A DNA stretch of 64,000 nt from Mesorhizobium sp. 1M-11 (GCF_001303895.1 NZ_LJSD01000001.1:248001-312000); one strand, 5' to 3'. Positions 34,274-43,861 are shown, counted from the stretch's first letter. Numbers and translations are program-made. The notes: generated from the letters alone by a model not told the origin.

Positions 34274-35482
34274 TCACCCTCGATACTTCATCCCAAAACC
34301 CAACGCGGTCAGCGCGAAGACCACGATCATGCAGGCGAACGCGATACTGGCGGCGGTCGCGCCTGCCTGCGTCGAGATCACGCCGATACCGACCACCGGC
34401 AGCGCGTTGCCGCAGAAACAGCAGATGAAATAGACCGAGGCGATCTCAGCCCGTCGTGTGGGCGGCGCGATCTGGTTGACCACCTGCAGGCTGCCGCGAT
34501 AGCCGAGTGCTGCGGCAACCCCGCAGAGCGCCGTGGCCAACAGCATGATGGAGAGCGAGCCGAACCATTGCGCCGCCACCACCAGCACCACAGCCGGCGG
34601 CATCAGCGCCAGCGCGGTCAGCATGGCATGGCGACTGGCCAACCGGCCGGTCAGCGCGATGGTCGCAGCCGCCATCAATGCCAGTTCGAAGAACAGCGCC
34701 CCGGCCGCCGCATGATTGGCGATGTGGAGGTCCCTCACCAACACACCTGGGGCAAGAGCCGCAAAAAAGCCGACCAACGCCATTGCGCCGAAACCTGTGA
34801 CGGCTGGCGCCACGAAATGCGGGCGCACTTCGGGCGGCAACCCTAGCCTTGGCCGGAACGATACATCCGCCAGCCGGCCAGACTTGCGCACCGTCTCGGG
34901 CGTGCGCCAGATCAGGATGGCGACAATGCCAAGCGCCGCCAGATAAGCGATAAAAGTCAGCCGCAGGGGTAGCGGCGCATATTCGGCAAGCAGCCCGGCA
35001 ACAAGCGCGCCAATGCCCAATCCGACAAAATTCGTGCCCGTAGCGATCATCGAGGCGAAGGTCTTGTCCTCCGTCGCGACCAGTTCGCTGAGCCAGGCAG
35101 TGCCGCTTCCGACACCAACCCCGATCCCCAGCCCGCTCAGCACTCTGGCGATCTCCAGCGTGGCAAGGCTGCGCGCGAAAAGGAAGAGCGCGGCGCTCGC
35201 AACTGTCACCGCCACGGCAACCAGCACCGTTGGACGGCGGCCGATGGCATCGGATACGCGCCCGAACAGCAGAAGCGCCGCGAGATTGCCGACCACGTAG
35301 ATGGCGTAGACCAGAGTAAGCGTGACCTGCGAGAAGCCGAACGCCTCCCGATAGATGACATAGAGCGGCGTCAGTGCCGTGCTGCCCGCAAACAACGCGG
35401 CGATCATGGTGGCGACGGAGACGAGGGCGACGACGTCTTCGCGGTTGTCTCGAGGGGCGAGGCTGGTGGTTTTCTGGGTCAT
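34274..35482 (-). CDS. MFS transporter
   Basis: 402 residues, about 12 membrane helices. Helix 1 region VSVATMIAALFAGSTALTPLYVIYREAF, motif-A loop LFGRVSDAIGRRPTVLVAVA, and helix 4-5 LSGLGIGVGVGSGTAWLSELV. It resembles drug- or sugar-efflux MFS proteins. It is convergent with uvrD, with only 5 bp between the stop codons, and there is no local regulator. Substrate unknown. Confidence 0.87.
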   Translation of the reverse strand: MTQKTTSLAPRDNREDVVALVSVATMIAALFAGSTALTPLYVIYREAFGFSQVTLTLVYAIYVVGNLAALLLFGRVSDAIGRRPTVLVAVAVTVASAALFLFARSLATLEIARVLSGLGIGVGVGSGTAWLSELVATEDKTFASMIATGTNFVGLGIGALVAGLLAEYAPLPLRLTFIAYLAALGIVAILIWRTPETVRKSGRLADVSFRPRLGLPPEVRPHFVAPAVTGFGAMALVGFFAALAPGVLVRDLHIANHAAAGALFFELALMAAATIALTGRLASRHAMLTALALMPPAVVLVVAAQWFGSLSIMLLATALCGVAAALGYRGSLQVVNQIAPPTRRAEIASVYFICCFCGNALPVVGIGVISTQAGATAASIAFACMIVVFALTALGFGMKYRG

Positions 35483-35856
35483 GGGATCGATATAGGGCGG
35501 GATGTCGGTCGGTATTGGTGGTCACGGCCAACTTGCTGACAGATCTGTCAGGAGCGCCCCACCCTGCCCTTCACACCAAAAGTAAACTCGCTCCGAGCCC
35601 TTCCCCTGCGTCATTTTTTCCAGTCAAAGACCGAAAATCCTTGCCAGCGGGCGATTTTGCCGCTTTCTTGCCTTTTTAGGAGGGTTTTTCGCGGCGGGCT
35701 CCAATCCAATGAGGGGCGACACAGGGATTGGTTAACCATCTTTGTCCATCCTTTGAGATAATCGGCAAAGGACCGCCACGCGCGACCGGTATTCCGGCGG
35801 GCGAATGGGTAAGGCGGTTTCTGCGTGTTGCGCCGATTGAAGGAAGTTCGGTCGGC
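35483..35856. other. Divergent intergenic region (374 bp)
   Basis: No gene is supported here. The notable element is GATTGGTTAACCATC (35726-35740), a near-perfect palindrome around GGTTAACC that includes TTAACCAT, a CtrA-half-site-like sequence. An in-frame TTG-initiated extension of the downstream DUF2778 gene (from 35728) is judged unlikely because homologous membrane-anchored forms begin near the ATG at 35857. Confidence 0.45.
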
Positions 35857-37194
35857 ATGGCGTTCGTGCGTGAAAAATTCCGGGGCAATCGTCCCGCCTC
35901 TGGTTTCAAGACAATGCTGGCCCGCTCCGCAAGGATGGCGGGTTGGGTTACCATCCCCACGGCAGGCGCCGTGCTGGCGATGTGGTCGCTGGCGACTGTC
36001 GCCGGCGCTTACTCAGCAGCAACCTCGATCCGCGCCAACGCGCATTTCCTGCCCGCGCGCGTCGGCGTAGCGAGTGCCGACGCGCAATCGATGGAGGCTG
36101 CCTCCAAGCTCAAGCAGGCGCTGGTGGCACACGAATGGGCCAAGCGTCGGCAACAGGCGGCAGTGGCCGAGGCTGCCGACAAGACCGAAAGGCTGGCAGC
36201 GGCCGAAGCGCTGCAGCAGCGGGATCCGTCGGACGAGCGTTTCGCGCGCGCACTCGGTACGCCAGACGCCGACCGCTTCGGTCCAGGCTTGGCCGAGCCG
36301 GAACGCGCCGCGCGCGTGGCGCTTGCCCTATCCACCCCATCCACCATGGAGCTCGGCTTCGCCGATGCCGCGCCCGCAGCGCATTCCGCCGTGCGCGACG
36401 TTCTGGTGGCAAGCCTTGTCCTGCCCGACCAGGAGGATGATGGTGACGACGAAGAACAGATCGCGTTGGCCGATACCGGCGAAGTGATCGAAGGTCCCGA
36501 CTTCGCCGCCGTTCCTGAAAATGTACCGTTGCCGGTTTATCGCCCGCGTGCCGAGGAAGGCACCAAGTCGGAAACGCGCCGCCGCGCCGAGGCACAGCCG
36601 GAAAGCGACGATCAGCCAGCGCGCAAACCCGCGAAGCGCATCAGCCAGCCGGCACAGCCTGTGCTTGCCTATGCGCGGCCGGACAACCCTTCCGAAAGCG
36701 GGGGGCTCGGCCAGGCTTTCCGCAACCTGTTCTCCTCGCCTGGCAGTTCCGGCGCGCGCGCCGGCAACGGCACCGCCGTCTATGACATCAACGCCGCCAC
36801 GGTCACCATGCCCGACGGCACCAAGCTGGAAGCGCATTCCGGCATCGGCTCGATGGCCGACAATGTGCGCTATGTGGGCCAGAAGATGCGCGGCCCAACG
36901 CCGCCCGACACCTACAAGCTGTCGATGCGCGAGTCGCTCTTCCACGGCGTCGAGGCGATCCGCCTCACCCCCGTCGACGGCAAGGTCAAGCATGGCCGCA
37001 ACGGCCTGCTGGCGCATTCCTATCTGCTGCGCGGCGGCCGGGCGGAATCGCACGGCTGCGTTGCCTTCAAGGACTACAAGCGCTTCCTCGCCGCCTTCAA
37101 GCAAGGCAAGATCAAGCGCCTTGTTGTGGTTGGCGGCGGCGGCGGGTCGCGACCCAAGGCGACCACGGTGGCCGATAACGGCCGCGGCGCTTAG
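35857..37194 (+). CDS. DUF2778 (Tlde1-type) protein with N-terminal membrane anchor
   Basis: 445 residues from the ATG at 35857 (AAGGAAG about 11 nt upstream). A membrane segment (WVTIPTAGAVLAMWSLATVAGAY, about 30-52) is followed by a long Ala/Glu/Arg-rich disordered region and a C-terminal DUF2778 domain (about 305-430). In the domain, the histidine in HGVEAIRLTP and the cysteine in ESHGCVAFKDYKRF match the H...S-H-G-C catalytic pattern of L,D-transpeptidase-like Tlde1 enzymes, so it probably cuts or rearranges peptidoglycan peptides in the periplasm. There is no type VI secretion gene nearby. The product ends within 3 bp of an intergenic repeat. Confidence 0.83.
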   Translation: MAFVREKFRGNRPASGFKTMLARSARMAGWVTIPTAGAVLAMWSLATVAGAYSAATSIRANAHFLPARVGVASADAQSMEAASKLKQALVAHEWAKRRQQAAVAEAADKTERLAAAEALQQRDPSDERFARALGTPDADRFGPGLAEPERAARVALALSTPSTMELGFADAAPAAHSAVRDVLVASLVLPDQEDDGDDEEQIALADTGEVIEGPDFAAVPENVPLPVYRPRAEEGTKSETRRRAEAQPESDDQPARKPAKRISQPAQPVLAYARPDNPSESGGLGQAFRNLFSSPGSSGARAGNGTAVYDINAATVTMPDGTKLEAHSGIGSMADNVRYVGQKMRGPTPPDTYKLSMRESLFHGVEAIRLTPVDGKVKHGRNGLLAHSYLLRGGRAESHGCVAFKDYKRFLAAFKQGKIKRLVVVGGGGGSRPKATTVADNGRGA

Positions 37195-37287
37195 AGCAAT
37201 TCCAGGAAAGCGTGCAACGGTTTTCCGTCCGGAATTGCGCAAAAAACAAAGAGTTAGAGCGTTTCTATGAAAAACGGAAACGCTCTA
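37195..37287. repeat. Intergenic mosaic palindrome, two modules
   Basis: Module 1 has arms GCAATTCC (37197-37204) and GGAATTGC (37231-37238) around AAAGCGTGCAACGGTTTT. A linker with ACAAAGAG follows. Module 2 has arms AGAGCGTTTC (37256-37265) and GAAACGCTCT (37277-37286). The same two modules occur in inverted orientation at 46921-47009. It follows directly on the stop codon at 37194. Confidence 0.8.
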
Positions 37288-37359
37288 AGGCGCGGTCGTC
37301 GAACATCAAAAATCACCTGACATTGCCGCTGACCAATCCAGGATGATCGGTCGCGGATG

Positions 37360-37656
37360 CTATTCGCGCATCGCCTTCAGCTTGTCGGCAACGGTCGCGG
37401 CAAGATCGGCATAACGCTCCTCCAGCCGTTCGGCAGCGGTGATCACCGGGAAATCATGGCCGAACTTTTCCAATGCCTGCTTGAGCTTCTCTGCAAAGTC
37501 GGCCTGCTTGTCGAGCGCCGAGAACAACGCCAGAACCTGCTCCTCGCTGATCTCAGGATGGGCAAGCATGTCCGGTACCTCGCGCCCCATGCGTTCGCCG
37601 GTCGCGGTTTCCTGCCTCAAGATTTCCAACCAGTCGGTCACGAAAGAACCCGTCAT
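37360..37656 (-). CDS. Hypothetical helical protein
   Basis: 98 residues with GGAG about 7 nt upstream of the ATG. The sequence is wholly helical-looking and acidic/basic (DWLEILRQETATGERMGREVPDML; EEQVLALFSALDKQADFAEKLKQALEKFGHDFPV; ERLEERYADLAATVADKLKAM). I do not recognise a family. It stands alone between a repeat and an acetyltransferase gene. Confidence 0.65.
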   Translation of the reverse strand: MTGSFVTDWLEILRQETATGERMGREVPDMLAHPEISEEQVLALFSALDKQADFAEKLKQALEKFGHDFPVITAAERLEERYADLAATVADKLKAMRE

Positions 37657-37837
37657 ATTTCCGCTCCACCCTTTTTAGCGGGTTTGAACCAGATACGCCA
37701 ACCGACGGCCAGAAAACCTTCTCTTCTTGAGAAGAAAAACAAAATGACACCCCGCACAAGTCAATGCGGGAATACTGCGACAGTTGAGCAACATTTCTAG
37801 AATGCAATAATCTACCAATACACAAAGCCAGACGCGG

Positions 37838-38476
37838 CTATGGCTGAGCTTCCCAACGACTGAGAAAGGTCTCGATGTCCATCGCCTGCATGTCCGGAAC
37901 TGCCTTGGCGAGTTTCTCCGGCGGCCAATCCCACCAAGTCAGCGCCTCGATGCGCGTTGCAACTTCTTCAGAAAAACGCCTGCGCAGCCGTTTGGCCGGG
38001 ACACCCGTGACAATCGTGTAGGCGGGAACATCCCTGGTCACCACTGCGTTAGCGCCGATCACCGCGCCGTTGCCGACAGTCACTCCGGGCAGGATCACCG
38101 CACCGTGGCCAATCCAGACATCATGGCCGATGACGACCGGTTTTGAGCGTCGCCGCTCGCGAAAGTCGCCATCCACCCCAAGCCAGCGGAAGTATTCGTT
38201 CGGCCGATAGCTGACCTTGTGCGTGGTCAGCCGCTCCATTGGGTGTTCCAACGCATTGATCCGCGTATTGGCAGCGATGGAGCAGAACTTGCCGATGGTC
38301 GTGTAGATCGCCTCGGCATGGCGCTCGAAATAGGAGAAGTCGCCGACCGTCACCTCGCGCAACACGACACGTTCACCGATCGCGGCATAACGACCAAGGC
38401 GGCACGACTTCAGTTCCGCCGTCGGATGAATGCGCGGCTCCGGGTCCTTCGGCACGAGATTTTCGGTGCGGTCCAT
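37838..38476 (-). CDS. Hexapeptide-repeat acetyltransferase, phosphonate-type (TIGR03308-like)
   Basis: 212 residues. Left-handed beta-helix repeats ([84 protein letters not shown]) and the distinctive [24 protein letters not shown] match the transferase usually found in phosphonate (phn) operons. No phn gene is present here, so its role is unclear; chloramphenicol-acetyltransferase-like annotation is also possible. Confidence 0.85.
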   Translation of the reverse strand: MDRTENLVPKDPEPRIHPTAELKSCRLGRYAAIGERVVLREVTVGDFSYFERHAEAIYTTIGKFCSIAANTRINALEHPMERLTTHKVSYRPNEYFRWLGVDGDFRERRRSKPVVIGHDVWIGHGAVILPGVTVGNGAVIGANAVVTRDVPAYTIVTGVPAKRLRRRFSEEVATRIEALTWWDWPPEKLAKAVPDMQAMDIETFLSRWEAQP

Positions 38477-38517
38477 GACGCGGCTTTACGCGCCGCCTGC
38501 GCCCCTCGCAAGACGTT

Positions 38518-39021
38518 CTATTGCGGCTTGCCGTTCTTCCAGGTGACGTTCTGGCCGTAGAGTGGCACGGTCGAGATCGCCATTTTGGCCGATCCGTCCT
38601 GCACCTGGCGTGAATGCGAGAGATAGACCAGCGTGTCGTTGGCCTTGTCGTAGATGCGGTTCACTACTTGCTTCTTCCAGATCAGGCTGATGCCCTGCTT
38701 GAACACCTCTTCGCCGCCCCTGCCGAAATCGATGTCTCCAATGCTGATCGGTCCGGTCTGCTGGCAGGAAATCGCCGAGTCCGACGGGTCCTCGAACCAG
38801 TTGCCCTTCTGCAGCCGGTCGACGACACCTCGTTCGAAATAGGAGACGTGGCAGGTCACACCTTCGACCTTCGGATCCTTGATCGCCTCGACGACGATGT
38901 CGTTGCCCAGCCAGTCGACGCCGACCTTGCCGACCTGCTGCGCCAGTGCCACTCCTGCGACTCCGACAAAACAAGCAACAAGTGCCCCACCAATCAGTTT
39001 TCGTCCGGTCCAAGAGAACAA
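38518..39021 (-). CDS. creA: CreA-family periplasmic protein
   Basis: 167 residues if started at the TTG at 39021, which has an excellent AGGAGGG 4-5 nt upstream, and no other start fits the family length. Signal peptide/anchor KLIGGALVACFVGVAGVALA, then the CreA body VGKVGVDWLGNDIVVEAIKDPKVEGVTCHVSYFERG, DPSDSAISCQQTGPI and ISLIWKKQVVNRIYDKANDTLVYLSHSRQV. Function of CreA is unknown. The much longer reading frame reaching 39693 crosses the divergent SCO gene and is not real. Confidence 0.88.
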   Translation of the reverse strand: MFSWTGRKLIGGALVACFVGVAGVALAQQVGKVGVDWLGNDIVVEAIKDPKVEGVTCHVSYFERGVVDRLQKGNWFEDPSDSAISCQQTGPISIGDIDFGRGGEEVFKQGISLIWKKQVVNRIYDKANDTLVYLSHSRQVQDGSAKMAISTVPLYGQNVTWKNGKPQ

Positions 39022-39228
39022 GAAACCCTCCTTGCGCTGGCGCGATTGTCCGCTTTCAGTTGGGACTGGGAAAGCCGTCTTGCAAGGTTTGGACGAGAGG
39101 GTTGCGGCAATGACGCACTTTGCGCTCGTTCCGGCGAGGCGATAAAGTTCCCCGAACCATGATATCGCCGCCGATGTTCCCAACATCGGGCAGCGACACC
39201 GAACAACTTTCTGTCCCGGATCGTTCTC

Positions 39229-39807
39229 ATGATGCGCACTATCCTCGTCGGCATTCTCGTGCTCATGGCCGCCGGCATCGGCTGGCTGACCTTCGACTGG
39301 TATCGCGGTCACTATGGTGGCCAGCCATTCGGCGCGTCCTTTGCGCTCACCGACCAGACCGGCAAGCCGATCACCGAAGCCGCCTTCCGCGGACAACCAA
39401 CCGTCGTGTTTTTCGGTTTCACCCACTGTCCCGAAGTCTGCCCGACCACACTTTTCGAAATGGCGGGCTGGCTGAAGACGCTGGGCGACGAAGGCAAGGA
39501 CATCAAGGCATACTTCGTGTCGATCGACCCCGAACGCGATACGCCCGACGTCATGAAGAACTATGTCGGCAACTTCTCCGACCGTATCGTTGGTATTACC
39601 GGCGAACCCGACAAGGTACGCGCCATGGCGAAGTCCTTCGGCATCTACTTCAAGCGCGTCGATACCGGTGAAGGCGAATACAACATGGACCACACCGCTT
39701 CCGTTTTGATGCTCGACCGCAAGGGCGATTTCTTCGGCACAATTGCCTATGAAGAAAACCCGGATACCGCACTTGCCAAATTGAAGCGGCTGGCCAAAGA
39801 GGGCTGA
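39229..39807 (+). CDS. SCO1/SenC-family copper protein
   Basis: 192 residues with an N-terminal membrane anchor ([19 protein letters not shown]). Thioredoxin-like domain with the copper-binding CxxxC ([11 protein letters not shown]) and the distal His in [11 protein letters not shown]. It assists copper delivery to the CuA site of cytochrome c oxidase in the periplasm. It stands upstream of prmA with 41 bp between and may share its transcript. Confidence 0.92.
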   Translation: MMRTILVGILVLMAAGIGWLTFDWYRGHYGGQPFGASFALTDQTGKPITEAAFRGQPTVVFFGFTHCPEVCPTTLFEMAGWLKTLGDEGKDIKAYFVSIDPERDTPDVMKNYVGNFSDRIVGITGEPDKVRAMAKSFGIYFKRVDTGEGEYNMDHTASVLMLDRKGDFFGTIAYEENPDTALAKLKRLAKEG

Positions 39808-39848
39808 TCGGTTTTTTCAGGGCGGCACGCGCCGCAAGACAGGTATCC

Positions 39849-40721
39849 ATGGGCCAGACGCGCCTTCATCTGACCACTTCCAAGGCCGAGGCCGACCGTA
39901 TCTTCGCAGCCCTCGAAACCGTTTTCGAGGAAGACGGCCTGCCGCTCGCCGTGCTGGAACTCGACGAGGAGCGCGACCTGCACGAGGTCTCGCTCTATGC
40001 CGACGGCGATATCGAGCCAGTCGAGACGCGACTGAAGACCGAACTGGCCTCGCTGGGCTTCACCGGACCGGTCGAGCGCGAGGTGTTGCCCGACGTCGAT
40101 TGGGTGGCTCGTTCGCTTGAAGGGCTGAAGCCGGTGCGCGCCGGCCGCTTTCTGGTGCATGGCGCGCACGATCGCCAGAAGCGCCATGCCGGCGACATCG
40201 CCATCGAGATCGAGGCAGGGCTTGCCTTCGGTACCGGTCATCACGGCACTACGGCCGGCTGCCTTGCCATGCTGGAGCGTGTCGCCATCCGCGAAAAACC
40301 GCGCAACGCATTGGATCTCGGCACCGGCAGCGCTGTGCTGGCCATTGCGCTTGCCCGCCTCGCCCACATACCGGTGCTCGCTACCGACATCGACCCTGTC
40401 GCCGTCGATGTGGCAGCTGCCAACGCACGGTTGAACCATGTCGCTGGCCTGGTCGAGACGGCGACCGCGCCCGGCTTCCACCACCCGGTCTTTGCTTCTC
40501 GTGCGCCGTTTGATCTCATCGTCGCCAATATCCTGGCCAAGCCGCTGATGAAGCTGGCGCCCGAAATGGCGAAATACCTGACGCCAGGCGGCTCCATTGT
40601 GCTTTCCGGGATTCTCGACCGCCAGCGCGATGCCGTTGTGGCTGCCTATGCCGGCCAGCAGTTCCGCCATGTACGCACCACCCACCGCGAAGGCTGGGTG
40701 ACGATCCATATGAAGCGCTGA
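39849..40721 (+). CDS. prmA: Ribosomal protein L11 methyltransferase
   Basis: 290 residues. N-terminal L11-recognition domain followed by a SAM-dependent methyltransferase: [37 protein letters not shown] (motif I), [18 protein letters not shown], and [24 protein letters not shown] (motif IV, NPPY-like NIL). It trimethylates lysines and the N-terminus of L11. Confidence 0.93.
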   Translation: MGQTRLHLTTSKAEADRIFAALETVFEEDGLPLAVLELDEERDLHEVSLYADGDIEPVETRLKTELASLGFTGPVEREVLPDVDWVARSLEGLKPVRAGRFLVHGAHDRQKRHAGDIAIEIEAGLAFGTGHHGTTAGCLAMLERVAIREKPRNALDLGTGSAVLAIALARLAHIPVLATDIDPVAVDVAAANARLNHVAGLVETATAPGFHHPVFASRAPFDLIVANILAKPLMKLAPEMAKYLTPGGSIVLSGILDRQRDAVVAAYAGQQFRHVRTTHREGWVTIHMKR

Positions 40722-40826
40722 ACCAACTGCAATCCGCTATAGCTGGACCACATGGCGCCGATTGTCAGGCGCCCACCACGCAGCTACGGTCCGGCCACGC
40801 AATCAAACAATAACGGGTTTGTATCG

Positions 40827-42653
40827 ATGTTCCAGACTTTCGATCCCGCTGGCGACCCCACCGTAGGCAAACCGCACGTCGCCAAGCTTCGCCGGTGGCT
40901 GAGCGAAAATGGTCTCGACGGTTTCGTGGTGCCTCGCGCCGACGAACATCAGGGCGAATATGTTCCCGACCGTGCAGCGCGGCTACGCTGGCTGACCGGC
41001 TTCAGCGGCTCGGCAGGCGTCGCCATCGTGCTGCGCGACCGCGCCTTCATCTTCGTCGATGGCCGCTACACGCTGCAGGTGCGTGCCGAAGTCGATCTTG
41101 AGATCTTCACGATCGAAAGCCTGGTCGACAATCCACCCGCTTCCTGGATCCCTGAAAATCTCGGCAAAGGTGTGCGCGTCGGCTTCGATCCGTGGTTGCA
41201 CACGGTCGGCGAGGTGAAGGCTTTGAAGACCGCCGCGGCGAAATCCGGCGCGGAACTGGTGCCGGTGGCCGAAAACCCGATCGACTTCATCTGGGATGAT
41301 CAGCCCGAAGCGCCGGTCGCTCCGGTGGAACTGCACCCGCAGGCCTTCGCCGGCGAACTCGCCAAGGACAAGTTGGCGAGGTTAGCCGCCGCCGTCGAGA
41401 AGGAAGGCGCCACCCATGCCGTTCTGACCGATCCCTCCTCGATCGCCTGGGCCTTCAACATTCGCGGCGGCGACGTGCCGCATACGCCGCTGGCGCTCGG
41501 CTTCGCCATCCTGGCGGCCGACGGCAAGCACCAGCTGTTCATGGACAGTCGCAAATTCTCACGCACGGTGGCTGCCTATCTCACTCAGCTCTGCGACCCG
41601 CACGAACCGGCGGAATTTGAGGGCGCAATCGTGACCCTGGCGAAGGATGGGGCCCAGATCGCGCTCGATCCGGTGCTTGCGGCCGACAAGCTGCGCATGC
41701 TGGTGGAGGACAATGGCGGCACCGTAATTTCAGCTGCCGACCCTGCCCGAATCCCCCGCGCCACCAAGAACCAGGCCGAGATCGCCGGCAGCCGTGCCGC
41801 GCATCGCCGCGACGGCGCTGCGGTGGCCAAGCTGCTGTGCTGGCTCGACCGGCAGCAACCCGGGACGCTGGACGAGATCACGGTCGTCAAGCAACTGGAG
41901 GAGGTTCGGCGTCAGACTGGCGAAGAAACCCAGATGCCGTTGCGCGACGTTTCCTTCGCTACCATTTCCGGCGCCGGCCCCAACGGCGCCATCATGCATT
42001 ATCGCGTTTCCACGGAAACCAACCGCAAGCTAGCCAGGAACGAGCTGTTCCTGCTCGATTCCGGCGCGCAATATCAGGATGGCACCACCGACATCACCCG
42101 CACGGTCTCGGTCGGCAAGCCGACGGAAGAAATGCGCGAGCGTTTCACCTTGGTGCTGAAAGGCATGATCGGCATTTCAATGCTGCGCTTCCCGGCGGGC
42201 ACGCGTGGTTCGGAAATCGACGCGATCGCGCGCATGGCACTGTGGCGCCACGGTTGCGACTTCGCGCATGGTACCGGCCACGGCGTCGGCTCCTATCTCG
42301 CTGTCCATGAAGGGCCGCAGCGCATCGCCCGCACCGGCACGGAAAAACTGTTGGCCGGCATGATTCTGTCCAACGAGCCGGGCTACTACAAGGAGGGCCA
42401 CTACGGCATCCGCATCGAGAACCTGATCATCGTCACGCCGGCGGAAGAGATCGAAGGCGGCGACATTGCCATGCACGGCTTCGAGACGCTCACCCTCGCG
42501 CCGATCGATCGCCGGCTGATCCGCGCCGATCTTCTGACCAAGGCCGAGCTTGAATGGCTCGATGGCTACCACGCCCGCGTGCTTGCCGAGATCGGCCCGA
42601 TGGTCGACGGCGAAACGCTGGCATGGCTGGAAAAGGCGACAGCGCCGCTTTAA
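40827..42653 (+). CDS. pepP: Aminopeptidase P family protein (M24)
   Basis: 608 residues from the ATG at 40827; the 25 upstream codons to 40752 are unlike the family. Three-domain eukaryotic-type (APP1-like) layout: two creatinase-N domains (about 12-300) and an M24 catalytic domain (about 310-535) with LLDSGAQYQDGTTDITRT (two Asp ligands), FAHGTGHGVGSYLAVHEGPQ (His), SNEPGYYKEGHYGIRIENL (two Glu). A C-terminal M24_C tail follows (LAPIDRRLIRADLLTKAELEWLDGYHA). It removes N-terminal residues before proline. It is distinct from the M24 enzyme at 13682. Confidence 0.9.
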   Translation: MFQTFDPAGDPTVGKPHVAKLRRWLSENGLDGFVVPRADEHQGEYVPDRAARLRWLTGFSGSAGVAIVLRDRAFIFVDGRYTLQVRAEVDLEIFTIESLVDNPPASWIPENLGKGVRVGFDPWLHTVGEVKALKTAAAKSGAELVPVAENPIDFIWDDQPEAPVAPVELHPQAFAGELAKDKLARLAAAVEKEGATHAVLTDPSSIAWAFNIRGGDVPHTPLALGFAILAADGKHQLFMDSRKFSRTVAAYLTQLCDPHEPAEFEGAIVTLAKDGAQIALDPVLAADKLRMLVEDNGGTVISAADPARIPRATKNQAEIAGSRAAHRRDGAAVAKLLCWLDRQQPGTLDEITVVKQLEEVRRQTGEETQMPLRDVSFATISGAGPNGAIMHYRVSTETNRKLARNELFLLDSGAQYQDGTTDITRTVSVGKPTEEMRERFTLVLKGMIGISMLRFPAGTRGSEIDAIARMALWRHGCDFAHGTGHGVGSYLAVHEGPQRIARTGTEKLLAGMILSNEPGYYKEGHYGIRIENLIIVTPAEEIEGGDIAMHGFETLTLAPIDRRLIRADLLTKAELEWLDGYHARVLAEIGPMVDGETLAWLEKATAPL

Positions 42654-42686
42654 CGCATAGGCTTAGGTCGACCGCGGATGTAGCGT

Positions 42687-42983
42687 CTAAGCTACGAACT
42701 GCCGTGCCAGGATCAGCACGGCGGCACCTGCGAGGAACATGGACAGCAGCCCGCCGCGTAGCGAGACGGCGCCCGCCACGATCAAAGCAGCCCATTCGGC
42801 GGGGCCGGCACTTAACACTGCAGGCGCAACCAATGTCGTCAGCACCGCCGCCGGTACGGCGTTCAATCCTGCCTCGACACGCGGATGCACGCGCTCGAAG
42901 CGCGAGATGACGAGATGACCACCGACGCGGGTGAGATAGGTGGCGATCGCCGCTGCGACGATGATCCAGAAAGTCGTGCTCAC
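42687..42983 (-). CDS. azlD: AzlD-family small permease
   Basis: 98 residues from a GTG at 42983; membrane helices TTFWIIVAAAIATYL, AVLTTLVAPAVLSAG and VAGAVSLRGGLLSMFLAGAAVLIL. AzlD is the small partner of AzlC in branched-chain amino-acid (analogue) export. The GTG overlaps the azlC stop by 4 bp, so the two are co-translated. Confidence 0.87.
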   Translation of the reverse strand: MSTTFWIIVAAAIATYLTRVGGHLVISRFERVHPRVEAGLNAVPAAVLTTLVAPAVLSAGPAEWAALIVAGAVSLRGGLLSMFLAGAAVLILARQFVA

Positions 42984-43732
42984 AGCTGTTCCTCCGCCTC
43001 TGCGCCGGGTTTGGCACCAACGCCGCTATGATGCGGCGGCAGGATGACAGCAAGCAGCACGCCGGCAACCGCGCCGATCGAGACATGCCAGGGCGAGCCG
43101 ACAGTTTTGTATGCGATGATCGATGCAACGGCGCTCACCGCCACAACCGGCAGCCACAGCGGTCGCTTCCGAAAGCCCATGACGAGCCCGAAGAAATAGA
43201 TCGGCAGCAGGAAATCGATACCGAGGGAATGGGTGTTGCTGATCAGCTTACCGAAATAGGCGCCGAGCGCGGTTTCCACCACCCAGAACACGTAGACCGG
43301 CAGACCCAGCCCCAGATACCAGATGAAACTGACCGTCTGACCGTTTTCCGCCCTACGCTCGGAAATGGCGTATTGCGGATCAGTGAGGATAAAATAGCCG
43401 AGCACTTGCTGCACGACTGGCCAATGCGCAATGCGCCGACCGATGCCGGCCGAATAAAGCACATGGCGGAAATTCACGGCGAAAATGGAAAGCACGATCA
43501 GCCAAGGGGCGACGTGCTGGCCGAAGAGTTCGATACCGACCATTTGACTGGCGCCGCCAAAGACAGCAGCACTCATCAAGGTCGCCTCGAAAACAGAAAA
43601 TCCATTGTCGACGGCAAGCGCACCGAACAGCACGGCGAATGGCGCGGAAGCAACCACGACCGGCGTGCTGAGCCGGGCGCCGTCCCAGAATTCGCTTGCC
43701 CTGGACCTCTCGGCTATCGCTTCCGACGACAT
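42980..43732 (-). CDS. azlC: AzlC-family branched-chain amino-acid exporter
   Basis: 250 residues; several membrane helices. AzlC signatures are the AVLFGALAVDNGFSVFEATLMSAAVFGGASQMVGIELFGQ block, NFRHVLYSAGIGRRI and FILTDPQYAISE. It exports branched-chain amino acids or analogues with AzlD. A 120-bp repeat lies immediately upstream. Confidence 0.89.
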   Translation of the reverse strand: MSSEAIAERSRASEFWDGARLSTPVVVASAPFAVLFGALAVDNGFSVFEATLMSAAVFGGASQMVGIELFGQHVAPWLIVLSIFAVNFRHVLYSAGIGRRIAHWPVVQQVLGYFILTDPQYAISERRAENGQTVSFIWYLGLGLPVYVFWVVETALGAYFGKLISNTHSLGIDFLLPIYFFGLVMGFRKRPLWLPVVAVSAVASIIAYKTVGSPWHVSIGAVAGVLLAVILPPHHSGVGAKPGAEAEEQL

Positions 43733-43740
43733 CGGCCACT

Positions 43741-43861
43741 CCTAGAGATGATCCGAAATGTTGACTGACTTTTCGGACAAGATCATGCGACGAACAAAGG
43801 GATGGAGCACATTCGCTCCAAGCGCCGCGCACCCATTCGGACACGCAGGGACGCTCTAACA
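43741..43861. repeat. Intergenic mosaic palindrome upstream of azlC
   Basis: GATGATCCGAAA pairs with TTTTCGGACAAGATCAT (43746-43787). Then GCGCCGCGCACCCATTCGGACACGC and GGGACGCTCT on the plus strand match, as reverse complement, the AGAGCGTCC/CCGAATGG module at 47073-47113. The rest of the gap (43862-43974) shows nothing clear. Confidence 0.6.

Noticed and set aside
38518..39693. 391-codon extension of the CreA gene
   Set aside because: The extra 224 codons lie opposite the SCO gene and have no signal-peptide logic.
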